Shown: positions 45,561-54,022 of the stretch, one piece after another
Layout of the letters: each line of letters begins with the position of its first letter
How positions within the stretch are numbered: the stretch's first letter is position 1
Assembly (NCBI RefSeq): GCF_006376675.1
Contig: NZ_VEWK01000009.1
Location: forward strand, 1 to 64,000
Source: Brucella pecoris
GTDB lineage: Bacteria; Pseudomonadota; Alphaproteobacteria; Rhizobiales; Rhizobiaceae
Length of the DNA: 64,000 bases
Direction of reading: 5' to 3'
Position numbers and translations under genes: made by a program
The notes under the pieces: model-generated
What the model saw: the letters and a program-made list of their open reading frames with translations, nothing else
What the model was told of the DNA's origin: nothing
Database searches by the model: none

Positions 45561-46441
45561 TAGAACTGGCTGAAGAAGCAGGTTTCAACCCTGCACGACT
45601 TGATCGCGATTACAATGCCAAGGCTACCGTTTCACCGGAAGCCTTTGCCGCCGAGATGGTGCGCTATCGCGAGGCAAGTGTCACGCCGCGGGCCGATTGG
45701 GGCCGGCATTTCAATGTGGTTTATGACGAAGAAAGCGGACAACGGATCGATATTTTCGGCCCACCTTCCCCAAGCGAGCTAAGTCCGGTTTTCGTGTTCA
45801 TTCACGGCGGTTACTGGCGGGCTCTGTCAAAGGAAGATTCCGCCATGATGGCTGCAATGCTTGCAGCCGAAGGTATTACTACCGTTGCTGTCGATTATCG
45901 TCTAGCGCCGGAAGTATCGCTCGCGGAAATCACGCGGGAGGTGCGTGCTGCTCTTGCCTTCGTCTGGCATCACGGACGGGAGTACGGCCTCGACCCGGAC
46001 CGGATATCGGTTGGAGGAAGTTCGGCGGGCGGCCATCTTGCCGGTGCGCTTCTTGCGGAAGGCTGGCATGCCGATTTTGGTTTGCCGTCGGATATTGTGA
46101 AGTTTGCTATGCCGGTCAGCGGGCTTTTCGAGCTTGCGCCACTGGCTGCAACTTTCCCGCAGGAGTGGTTGAATCTCAGTCCTACTGATGTCCATCAGCT
46201 GAGCCCGATACGGCACATCCCGGCGCGCGGTTGTCCGATTACGGTGGCATGGTCGCAAGCTGAGGCGGACGGCTTCAAGCGTCAGTCGCGCGCTTATGCC
46301 GGTTGCTGGGCTGCAGCGGGTGGAGAGGTGAAAGCAATCGAGGTGGCAAACCGGAACCATTACAATATTCTGATGGACTGGTGCTCGCCTGAAACCGAAA
46401 TGTCGCAAGCGCTACTCGCCGGTATTCGCAACATCGGTTGA
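45557..46441 (+). CDS. Arylformamidase-like alpha/beta hydrolase
   Basis: A 294-residue HSL/kynurenine-formamidase-type hydrolase. Oxyanion motif 'VFVFIHGGYWRALSKED' (HGGYW is the arylformamidase form), nucleophile 'SVGGSSAGGHLAGAL', and a late His in 'NRNHYNIL'. It starts on the ATGA overlap with the dioxygenase. Hydrolysis of N-formyl- or N-acylanthranilate to anthranilate would be the logical next step after that enzyme. The direct homologue to compare is bacterial N-acetylanthranilate amidase. Confidence 0.85.
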   Translation: MIELAEEAGFNPARLDRDYNAKATVSPEAFAAEMVRYREASVTPRADWGRHFNVVYDEESGQRIDIFGPPSPSELSPVFVFIHGGYWRALSKEDSAMMAAMLAAEGITTVAVDYRLAPEVSLAEITREVRAALAFVWHHGREYGLDPDRISVGGSSAGGHLAGALLAEGWHADFGLPSDIVKFAMPVSGLFELAPLAATFPQEWLNLSPTDVHQLSPIRHIPARGCPITVAWSQAEADGFKRQSRAYAGCWAAAGGEVKAIEVANRNHYNILMDWCSPETEMSQALLAGIRNIG

Positions 46442-46654
46442 CTGGATGCCAGAAAGCAATCCTGCAGCCGCGTGGCAGTACGCGACTGGCGGTTTCGCAC
46501 GTGCAAAGCCTACCAGTGCGCATTGTAACTCATGTGATATTACTCATGGATATATAGTTTTAAGATGAATTGTCGCATGAATTAAAACATCCCATTCTGA
46601 CTGTAACGATGATCTGGGCGTGGGCCCGAATTTTTAGATTGCAGAGGCTTTCTG

Positions 46655-48091
46655 ATGCAAAAATCCGACGTGCAGCTTTTCATAGGCGGTGAATGGCGCA
46701 AGACCGCCGATACGCTTCCCATTATCAATCCTGCGGACGAGACCGAAATAGGGCAGGTTGCAGTCGCCGAGCGAGAGGATCTGGAGGCGGCACTTCAGGC
46801 GGCGTGGAATGGGTACCAGATCTGGCGCAATACTGCGCCTGCGGCCCGTGCAGCGATCATCATGAAGGCGTCGGCGCTCATGCGCGAACGGCACGAAGAG
46901 ATCGCGCGTGCGATCACGCTAGAAAACGGGAAACCGATCACCGAAGCCCGGCTTGAGGTTATTCGCGGCTGCGAATTCTTCGAATGGGATGCTGGCGAAT
47001 GCATTCGTTTCTATGGCCGTGTGATCCCGAGTGCACCCGGTATCCGTTATATCGTTATGCATGAGCCGATCGGTCCGGTTGCAGCGTTCGCACCCTGGAA
47101 TTTTCCGATGAGCCAGCCAGCGCGCAAGATTGCGGGGGCTCTTGCTGCCGGTTGCTCCATCATCTTGAAAGCTTCCGAGGAAACGCCGACGGCGGTTACA
47201 TATATCGCACGTGCATTCGAAGATGCGGGCTTGCCAGCCGGTGTGCTGAATCTGGTTTTCGGTGTTCCAGGAGATATTTCGCAATTTCTTATCCCGCGTC
47301 CCGAAATCCGGGCAATTGCATTCACTGGATCGACTGTCGTTGGCAAACATCTGACCGAGATCGCTGCACGCCACATGAAACCAGCGCTGATGGAACTTGG
47401 CGGCCACGCTCCCGTCATCGTTTGCGAGGATGCCGATCCGGTCGTCGCGGGTATCGCCTCGGCACGTCGTAAATACCGCAACTCCGGTCAGGTCTGCACA
47501 TCGCCGACGCGCTTTTTTGTTCATGAAAGCCATTATGAACGTTTTACTGCTGCTTTCATCGAGACGGCGCAATCAATCCGCGTCGGTAACGGCATGGATG
47601 AAGGGGTTCAGATGGGCCCAGTCGCCAATGATCGTCGCGTCATGGCGCTGGAAGAACTGGTCGGTGATGCTGAAGCCAAAGGTGCAAAACTTCTTTTCGG
47701 TGGCAGGCGCCTGAAGAACAATGGTTATTTCTTCCCGCCAACGGCGTTGGCTGAATTGCCGGATGATGCCCGTGCAATGTCGGAGGAGCCATTTGGCCCG
47801 CTGGCGCTGATCAATCCGGTTGCGTCCCTCGATGCGGCCATTGAAAAGGCGAATGCGCTTCCGTTCGGTCTGGCGGCATATGGTTTTGCCAGTTCAGCGG
47901 AAAATGTGGACCGACTCATGTCGGGTCTGGAAGCTGGAAACGTCTCGATCAACACGCTCGAAGCGTCTGTGCCCGAAACCCCCTTCGGCGGTGTCAAGGA
48001 CAGCGGACTTGGCCGCGAGGGCGGAGCCGAAGGATTGCATCATTATACGGTCGTGAAAAATATTTCGCACCGTCTGGTGAACAGTCTCTAA
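46655..48091 (+). CDS. NAD(P)-dependent aldehyde dehydrogenase (SSADH-like)
   Basis: A 478-residue aldehyde dehydrogenase. Catalytic Glu in 'ALMELGGHAPVIV', catalytic Cys in 'NSGQVCTSPTRFF', and the Asn motif 'PWNFPMSQPARKIAGALAAG'. The overall pattern resembles succinate-semialdehyde and 2-aminomuconate/betaine aldehyde dehydrogenases. It follows the hydrolase after 213 bases with no gene, so it may have its own promoter. It likely oxidises a semialdehyde from the ring-opening steps. Confidence 0.88.
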   Translation: MQKSDVQLFIGGEWRKTADTLPIINPADETEIGQVAVAEREDLEAALQAAWNGYQIWRNTAPAARAAIIMKASALMRERHEEIARAITLENGKPITEARLEVIRGCEFFEWDAGECIRFYGRVIPSAPGIRYIVMHEPIGPVAAFAPWNFPMSQPARKIAGALAAGCSIILKASEETPTAVTYIARAFEDAGLPAGVLNLVFGVPGDISQFLIPRPEIRAIAFTGSTVVGKHLTEIAARHMKPALMELGGHAPVIVCEDADPVVAGIASARRKYRNSGQVCTSPTRFFVHESHYERFTAAFIETAQSIRVGNGMDEGVQMGPVANDRRVMALEELVGDAEAKGAKLLFGGRRLKNNGYFFPPTALAELPDDARAMSEEPFGPLALINPVASLDAAIEKANALPFGLAAYGFASSAENVDRLMSGLEAGNVSINTLEASVPETPFGGVKDSGLGREGGAEGLHHYTVVKNISHRLVNSL

Positions 48092-48153
48092 TCAGGCGCG
48101 ACTGCCATTTTTCAAACCCGTCGCCATCGATCACTGGCGGCGGGTAGCTCTTA

Positions 48154-48843
48154 TCAGCCGGATGTAAGGGCCAGCGTGCGGATTGCTTCCAGATGTGTGT
48201 GCATGGCGTGGTGGGCACGGTCGCTTTGCTGGGCTTCAATTGCATCGACGATTGCCAGATGCATCACGCTTTGCTCGGTCGCGTATTCACGCTTGCGTGC
48301 CTCGCGAAAGATCGCATCATGTCTCCGCTGCCAGGTTGAGCGTCCGCGAACCGAGGCGAGAGAGCTGAAGATTGCGGCGAGCAGGGCATTTCCGCTCGAG
48401 CGCGCAACTGCCTTGTGAAAGGCATCGTCCAAACGTTCATATTCCCGCCAATCGCGAGCTGTACCAGTCGCCAGAGCAAGCTTGCGCAAGGTGGCGAGGT
48501 CATCTTGCGTGGCATGTTGGGCCGCCGCCGCGGCAAGGGCTGGCTCATAGACGAGTCTAGCATCCATGAGGTCCTGAGCGGACGCGGATTCGATGATCCG
48601 GTCTATTGGCCGTTCGATGTTCGACTCGGGAGGGCCCATGAAGGTGCCCTTGCCCTGATGACGCCACACCGCGCCTTCGATCTCAAGCTGACGCAGCACC
48701 TTTCGCGTCGTTTCGCGGCTGCAGCCGAGTGTCGTCGACAAAACACGCTCGGGCGGGATCTTATCCTGCGGGCCGAAATTCTTTTCCACGAGCAGCTTCC
48801 GCATGCGTTGCATCGCTTCGGCGGTCGGAATGCGATCTGTCAT
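48154..48843 (-). CDS. GntR-family regulator with FCD domain
   Basis: A ~229-residue FadR-type regulator: winged helix 'ERVLSTTLGCSRETTRKVLR' and helical FCD domain with the metal-site pattern 'DDAFHKAVARSSGNALL' (Asp, His) and later His residues. It is convergent with the aldehyde dehydrogenase and divergent from the transporter at 48942, which it may control. The start is chosen at 48843 (Met-Thr-Asp-Arg-Ile-Pro); 48858 is also possible. Confidence 0.88.
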   Translation of the reverse strand: MTDRIPTAEAMQRMRKLLVEKNFGPQDKIPPERVLSTTLGCSRETTRKVLRQLEIEGAVWRHQGKGTFMGPPESNIERPIDRIIESASAQDLMDARLVYEPALAAAAAQHATQDDLATLRKLALATGTARDWREYERLDDAFHKAVARSSGNALLAAIFSSLASVRGRSTWQRRHDAIFREARKREYATEQSVMHLAIVDAIEAQQSDRAHHAMHTHLEAIRTLALTSG

Positions 48844-48941
48844 CCGGCAGCTATCCATACCAATTTGTAGACCAATTGCGCAAAGACCTATCCCCCCAAA
48901 CAACGGTCGGTCAAGCCGACGAACGAATAGTGGATGAATAG

Positions 48942-49919
48942 ATGCGCCTTGATCCTTTTTTGATTCTGATGATTGCCGCGGTTGTTCTGGTAACTCTCTT
49001 TCCCGCGACCGGCAACGCAGCAGACATTGTCAGTATGCTGGGAACTATCGGTGTTGCCCTGCTGTTTTTCGGCCACGGAGCGGCCCTGTCTCACAAGGCG
49101 ATCGTTTCGGGTTTGAAGCAATGGCAATTGCATGGGTTTATTTTCGCGACGACATTTATCGTTTTCCCGTTGATCGTGCAGCCTTTGCGGCTCGTTCCTG
49201 AAAGCATCCTGCCGTCTGACCTGGTCCTTGGTTTCATCTATTTGGGTGTTCTGCCTTCGGCAATTTCAAGTTCTATTGCCTACACTGCCATGGCCAGGGG
49301 CAACGTGCCTGCTGCGGTCTGCAATTCGGCCGGGTCGAATGTCTTCGGATTGTTGCTGACGCCGCTTCTGATGACGATTTTCATGCGTTCATCCGGGTCT
49401 ATCGATTTAGGGCAGGCTTTGCGCGATGTAGTGATTGAATTGCTGTTGCCGTTCGGTCTGGGACAAGCCAGCCATCGCTGGCTCGGGCCGTTCCTTTCGA
49501 CGCGCAAGCACTGGCTGGAGAATTACGATCAGTCGGTGATTGTGCTGATCATATATTCGGCTTTCTCTCAATCGGTCACCGCCGGACTCTGGCAGGTACT
49601 GCCACCATCGGGGCTCATCGTGGCAATTGTGCTTTGCGTCGTTCTTCTGGCGGGCGTGATTGGCCTTACGATGGTTGGCTCGCGCTGGTTGGGCTTTACC
49701 CGTGAAGATGAGATTGCGGCTGTGTTCTGCGGGTCCAAGAAGAGCCTGGCATCCGGGCTTCCACTCGCTCAGGTCCTGTTTGCTGGCCTGCCCGGCTTCG
49801 GCATGATCGTGTTGCCGATCATGCTCTATAACCAGATCCAGATTTTGGTGGGCGCTGTTCTGGCGCGCCGCTATGCAATCCAGCTTTCCACATCTGACGC
49901 TGCCACGCAGACTGGCTGA
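48942..49919 (+). CDS. Bile acid:sodium symporter (BASS) family transporter
   Basis: A 325-residue ten-helix membrane protein of the SBF-like (YfeH) subgroup. Family segments are 'VLPSAISSSIAYTAMARGN' and 'VFCGSKKSLASGLPLAQVLF' (the crossover region), with conserved Asn in 'CNSAGSNVFGLLLTP'. Members import or export organic anions with sodium. It is probably co-transcribed with the short GntR-type gene starting three bases later. Confidence 0.9.
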   Translation: MRLDPFLILMIAAVVLVTLFPATGNAADIVSMLGTIGVALLFFGHGAALSHKAIVSGLKQWQLHGFIFATTFIVFPLIVQPLRLVPESILPSDLVLGFIYLGVLPSAISSSIAYTAMARGNVPAAVCNSAGSNVFGLLLTPLLMTIFMRSSGSIDLGQALRDVVIELLLPFGLGQASHRWLGPFLSTRKHWLENYDQSVIVLIIYSAFSQSVTAGLWQVLPPSGLIVAIVLCVVLLAGVIGLTMVGSRWLGFTREDEIAAVFCGSKKSLASGLPLAQVLFAGLPGFGMIVLPIMLYNQIQILVGAVLARRYAIQLSTSDAATQTG

Positions 49920-49921
49920 GC

Positions 49922-50227
49922 ATGGCAAAAGACAAAGTGGCACACGACAGGCCAGCAGAATGGTTGCGCCCGCTAGACAGACAGTCGCTTGCGATACAAG
50001 TCGCGGAGAAAGTGCGGCTTGCGATCCTTGGAGGGCAGTGGCGCAATGGTGAACGTCTGCCAAATGAATCCGATCTTGCCGACGATCTCAAGGTTTCGCG
50101 CGCAACCTTGAGAGAGGCGATCGGCATGTTGGTATTTGCCGGGATTGTCGCGCGTCGGCATGGATCGGGAACCTTTGTCAGGGAGGATTGGAGGAACGGC
50201 GAGGCTTCCTGCGTGCCTAAGAGCTGA
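49922..50227 (+). CDS. GntR-type DNA-binding protein lacking an effector domain
   Basis: A 101-residue protein consisting of a complete GntR winged helix ('LAIQVAEKVRLAILGGQWRN', 'ESDLADDLKVSRATLREAIG', 'ARRHGSGTFV') and only ~15 residues after it. Typical GntR proteins carry another 130–170 residues of ligand-binding domain. It may be a truncated gene, cut where the convergent pdxY gene overlaps it by 11 bases, or a stand-alone HTH protein. Confidence 0.75.
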   Translation: MAKDKVAHDRPAEWLRPLDRQSLAIQVAEKVRLAILGGQWRNGERLPNESDLADDLKVSRATLREAIGMLVFAGIVARRHGSGTFVREDWRNGEASCVPKS

Positions 50228-51062
50228 GCGCATCGATGACACTGGCAAGCTGCATGTCGTGCGCACCCGCCTCCATGGTGCGCTTGAGCACTTCGGATAC
50301 GGTGGCAGCGGCGCTGCGCGCTGCCTCGACCAGCGTGTTGCCCCGCGTCAGTTTGGCGGTCAGAAGGCCTGTGAAAAGGTCGCCGGTTCCGACTGGTACG
50401 ATCGGCAGGCGCTGTGACGTCAGGCGCGTGCGGGCCGTGCAGTCGAAGACGATATTTTCCAGCGAGCCTTCAGGTGTGTCGGCCAGATTGCAGCCTGTCA
50501 CGACCAGTTTGGCGCCGCGAATTGCCTGCACTTGAGCAGCCGCAACTTCAAGTGCGGACCAGGAGGTCGTATCCGTCCGTGCAATGAGGCCCAGCTCGAA
50601 CTGATTGGGTGTCAGGAGATCGGCGAGTGGAACAAGCCTCTCAACGATGCATTCCACCACCTGATCGGCGACGAAAATCCCGAGATTGGTATCGCCCATT
50701 ACCGGGTCGCAAATGTATTTGATGTCCGGATTAATCTGGCGCGCGCGTTCGACGAACGCTGCGACCACATCCCCGTTCGCCTGAGAGCCGAGATAGCCGG
50801 AAACGATATAGCGGCTTGTTTCAATCAGCTCGCGTTCTTCGACGCCGCGCAGCAGATCGCCGACCAGCTCGGATTCGAGAACACGCCCACGCATGGTTTC
50901 AAAATGCGGATTGTTGGACAGCAAGGTCGTAGGAACCGCGGCAACATTCAACCCATGGGCTTGCATCGGCAGAACGGCTGCGCTGTTGCCAACATGCCCG
51001 TAAACGACCTGACTCTGGATTGAAATAATAGAGGTGGTCATTCCAATATTTTTGGCCGTCAT
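50217..51062 (-). CDS. pdxY: Pyridoxal kinase
   Basis: A 281-residue ribokinase-fold kinase that phosphorylates pyridoxal to PLP. It begins 'IISIQSQVVYGHVGNSAAVL', the PdxK/PdxY substrate strand, and contains 'DPVMGDTNLGIFV', 'LTPNQFELGLIA' and the catalytic anion-hole 'VGTGDLFTGLL' (Asp). Its ATG overlaps the BenE-type transporter stop by ATGA, so the two form one unit divergent from a PLP-binding MocR regulator. Confidence 0.93.
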   Translation of the reverse strand: MTAKNIGMTTSIISIQSQVVYGHVGNSAAVLPMQAHGLNVAAVPTTLLSNNPHFETMRGRVLESELVGDLLRGVEERELIETSRYIVSGYLGSQANGDVVAAFVERARQINPDIKYICDPVMGDTNLGIFVADQVVECIVERLVPLADLLTPNQFELGLIARTDTTSWSALEVAAAQVQAIRGAKLVVTGCNLADTPEGSLENIVFDCTARTRLTSQRLPIVPVGTGDLFTGLLTAKLTRGNTLVEAARSAAATVSEVLKRTMEAGAHDMQLASVIDALSS

Positions 51063-52294
51063 TTCATAGCTCCTTCGCTCACGCTCAGTTCGGCCCGTTC
51101 ACGATGCGGCAGGCGACCGTTGAGAACGATATGTGCAACCAGCCCAATTATCAGTCCCCAGAAAGCGCCGCCGATGCCGAAAAGATTGATGTTTGCGGCC
51201 GAGGCCAGAAAAGTGATCAACGCGGCCTCACGATGTGCGGGATCTGACATGGCGCCAGCCAGGCTGCTGCCTATCGTGCCCAGCAGGGCCAGACCTGCGA
51301 GCGTTGTGATGAAGCTTGCCGGAAATGCCATGAAGACTGCAGCGAGTGTTACGCCGAACACGCCAACGAAAACGTAGAAAATACCCGCCGCAAAACCGGC
51401 GATCCAGCGCTTTGATGGGTCCTCGTGTGCTGCTGACCCGGTCGCGATCGCCGCCGTGATTGCCGCAATGTTGAAGGCATGTGATCCGAAAGGCGCCATG
51501 ATGAGTGAGCCGAGACCTGTTACGGTAACGATTGGATTGGCGCTGGTCTTGAAACCGTCATTGCGCAGAACCAGCATTCCCGGCATATACTGCCCTGTCA
51601 GCGTGATAAGAAACAATGGCAGAGCGACGGACAGCAGCGCATTGAGAGAAAATTCCGGCATGGTGAAGACCGGAGCTGCGAATTCGAGCTTCAATCCAGA
51701 CAGGTCGACCCGGTTTTGCAGAAGCAGAAAAGCAAGTCCGAGCACGAGAATGCCAACCACGGCATAGCGGGCGGATAGACGTTTCAAAACGAGGTAGGCG
51801 ACAATCAGCAGCCCGACCAGCAATGGATCGACGGTGGTGCCGCTGAAGGCCCCGATTCCGAATTGCAACAAAATGCCAGCCAGCAGGCCTGACGCTATGC
51901 CTGGCGGTATCAGCCGGATGACTTTCTCAAAATAACCCGACACACCGAGGATGACGAAAGCGAGCGCCGAAATCATATAAGCGCCGATTGCCTCGGTGTA
52001 GGAGGTGGTAGCAAGGGCTGTGACAAGAAAAGCCGCAGCTGGCGTCGACCAGGCGGTAATGATCGGCTCGCGGTAACGCCAACTGAGATAAAGACCAGTG
52101 AGCCCGACGCCGATGGAGACCGACCAGACCCAGGAGGCAGTCAGTTCCGGACTCAATCCCGCAATCTTTGCAGCCTGAAAAACCAGGATGAACGTGCCGC
52201 CATAATTGACGACAACGGAGATCAGTCCTGCCACGATGGGGTGGGTAAGATCGCTCAAGCGGATCGGTGACGTTGAAGCACGGGATGACATCAT
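51059..52294 (-). CDS. BenE-family transporter, probable vitamin B6 importer
   Basis: A 411-residue membrane protein with about twelve helices of the benzoate/H+ symporter (BenE) family: 'SPELTASWVWSVSIGVGLTG' and 'PFGSHAFNIAAITAAIATG'. AGGAGG precedes the ATG at 52294 (Met-Met-Ser-Ser-Arg); the longer open frame to 52486 runs into the MocR gene. No benzoate genes adjoin it. Translational coupling to pyridoxal kinase and control by a MocR protein suggest that it carries pyridoxal or pyridoxine. This is inference. Confidence 0.82.
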   Translation of the reverse strand: MMSSRASTSPIRLSDLTHPIVAGLISVVVNYGGTFILVFQAAKIAGLSPELTASWVWSVSIGVGLTGLYLSWRYREPIITAWSTPAAAFLVTALATTSYTEAIGAYMISALAFVILGVSGYFEKVIRLIPPGIASGLLAGILLQFGIGAFSGTTVDPLLVGLLIVAYLVLKRLSARYAVVGILVLGLAFLLLQNRVDLSGLKLEFAAPVFTMPEFSLNALLSVALPLFLITLTGQYMPGMLVLRNDGFKTSANPIVTVTGLGSLIMAPFGSHAFNIAAITAAIATGSAAHEDPSKRWIAGFAAGIFYVFVGVFGVTLAAVFMAFPASFITTLAGLALLGTIGSSLAGAMSDPAHREAALITFLASAANINLFGIGGAFWGLIIGLVAHIVLNGRLPHRERAELSVSEGAMK

Positions 52295-52357
52295 CCTGAG
52301 AAACCTCCTGGGATTCGGGGCGCATGGCCGACAAGACGTCTTGACAATTAATCGTTT

Positions 52358-52404
52358 AATGGACTGATGGTCCCATCCATTTTGCCAGTCAGGATCAGTC
52401 CATT
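52358..52404. promoter_or_regulatory. MocR operator-like inverted repeat
   Basis: AATGGACTGA (52358–52367) and TCAGTCCATT (52395–52404) form a perfect 10-bp inverted repeat 27 bases apart, between the transporter–pdxY unit and the MocR gene. A further half-site, ATGGTCCCAT, lies between them. TTGACA at 52341 may be a -35 element. MocR proteins bind spaced half-sites of this kind. Confidence 0.6.
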
Positions 52405-53894
52405 TGTTCAAGCACGCCCAACTTGAATCTGTTAAGGCTTGGATTGCCCATCCTGCCCATGCGGCCATGCCGCTCCACGCCCGCATTCAGCGATCAATCC
52501 GGCAATTGATCGTCGATGGCGCACTCGGGCCGGGAAAAGCACTTCCGGCTTCGCGTAGTCTCGCCAAATCGCTGGGCGTGTCCCGAGACACGATCGAAGC
52601 GGCTTATGCGCAGTTGCATGCCGAGGGTTTCATCGACCGCCGGGTGGGCAGCGGAAGTTTTGTGGCGCAGATAACGGAATTTACGCCGGGACACAGCGTT
52701 TCCCGGCGCGATGCGCTTTTGCGCAATCAGGCACCCAATCTAAGCAAGCGCGGAGCGATCATGTTTCGTAGCGGTGGCGTGCGCGAGCTCCTTGCGCCAC
52801 GGCCTTTCGCCCACGGCGTCCCGGAAACCCGGAACTTCCCGCTTCAGCTTTGGGAGCGTCTGGAGCGGCAGGTGTTGAAGGAAACCGGCACGCAGGTGCT
52901 TCTGCATGGCGATCCGCAGGGGACAGGGCCCTTGCGGCGCGCTGTCGCCGAATACATGAATCTGGAACGCGGCGGACGCGCGACACCCGACAGGGTGCTG
53001 ATCCTCACCAGCTCGCAACAGGCACTGACTTTATGTGCAAACATGCTGTTCGATCCCGGTGACCGGATCTTCATCGAGGATCCTGCCTATTACGGCGCAC
53101 GCAAGGCGTTCGATGCCGCTGGACTTGAAGCCATCCCGGTCGGTGTGGATGACCAGGGCATTGTGATCGAGCGGATGGTAAGCGAAACGAGCAAAGCCAA
53201 GGCCGTGTTTCTCACGCCTTCGCACCAGTTTCCAACCGGTGCGACCCTGTCGCTGGATCGTCGCCTGGCACTGATCGAATGGGCTGCCCGCCAGCAGACA
53301 TGGATTATCGAGGATGATTATGACAGCGAGTTTCACTACGCTGGCAAGCCGATGGCCTGCGTGCAAGGCCTAGACCGGCATGATCGGACAATCTATATCG
53401 GCACTTTCACCAAATCACTCTTTCCGGGCCTACGTATCGGCTACATGGTCTTGCCGCCGCAACTGGTCAAACCGATGACCGTTGCGCGCACTCTGCTCGA
53501 CGGGCATTCCGCACCAATAGCGCAGTTGACGCTTGCCCGGTTCATGGAGGGCGGACATTTCGGTGCACATGTCCGGTCTATGCGCGGCATCTATGCCGAA
53601 CGGCGCGACCTGCTGGCCGACTTGATCGAAAGACATCTTGCGGATTTTGTCGAACCGCATGTACCTGCCGGGGGGCTGCAAATGTCTTGCCGTCTCAAGG
53701 GCGACCTATCGGAACGCAATGCCGTAACGGCTGCCCAGCGCGTCGGAATCGAGCTCCTTGGCTTGTCCGGGCTTTATGCTAAGGGTGGTGGAAAGGCTGG
53801 CTTTCTGATGGGATTTGCAGCTTACACACCGACGGAAATCGAGATCGCGCTCAAAAAGCTGGCGGCGGCTTTTCGCGCGGTCGCGAAGCCATAG
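52404..53894 (+). CDS. MocR-type regulator (GntR HTH fused to aminotransferase domain)
   Basis: A ~496-residue PLP-sensing regulator. The N-terminal GntR winged helix is 'ARIQRSIRQLIVDGALGPGK' plus 'LAKSLGVSRDTIEAAYAQL'. The C-terminal fold-type I aminotransferase domain keeps 'IIEDDYDSEFHYAGKP' (Asp/Tyr) and the PLP Lys in 'GTFTKSLFPGLRIGYM'. The start is a TTG at 52404 or an ATG at about 52467; the TTG reading overlaps one operator arm. It is divergent from benE–pdxY, matching PdxR-type control of PLP supply. Confidence 0.9.
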   Translation: MFKHAQLESVKAWIAHPAHAAMPLHARIQRSIRQLIVDGALGPGKALPASRSLAKSLGVSRDTIEAAYAQLHAEGFIDRRVGSGSFVAQITEFTPGHSVSRRDALLRNQAPNLSKRGAIMFRSGGVRELLAPRPFAHGVPETRNFPLQLWERLERQVLKETGTQVLLHGDPQGTGPLRRAVAEYMNLERGGRATPDRVLILTSSQQALTLCANMLFDPGDRIFIEDPAYYGARKAFDAAGLEAIPVGVDDQGIVIERMVSETSKAKAVFLTPSHQFPTGATLSLDRRLALIEWAARQQTWIIEDDYDSEFHYAGKPMACVQGLDRHDRTIYIGTFTKSLFPGLRIGYMVLPPQLVKPMTVARTLLDGHSAPIAQLTLARFMEGGHFGAHVRSMRGIYAERRDLLADLIERHLADFVEPHVPAGGLQMSCRLKGDLSERNAVTAAQRVGIELLGLSGLYAKGGGKAGFLMGFAAYTPTEIEIALKKLAAAFRAVAKP

Positions 53895-54022
53895 GCCCTC
53901 CAGCCGACACTGCATTTGCCAGCTTTGTTAAACTCCAATAACTTCGCAAGACTTGTTCGAACTATGATTGTCAGTTGGGTCGATATTCTGTCTGAACAGC
54001 GGCTGATACCGGGATGTAATTT

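Noticed and set aside
43615..51062. Idea that the monooxygenase cluster plus pdxY is a vitamin B6 degradation pathway
   Set aside because: The monooxygenase resembles MHPC oxygenase, but the hydrolase is HOD-like rather than the acetamidomethylene-succinate hydrolase. No pyridoxal dehydrogenase, pyridoxolactonase or pyridoxine oxidase is present. pdxY belongs to a separate MocR unit.
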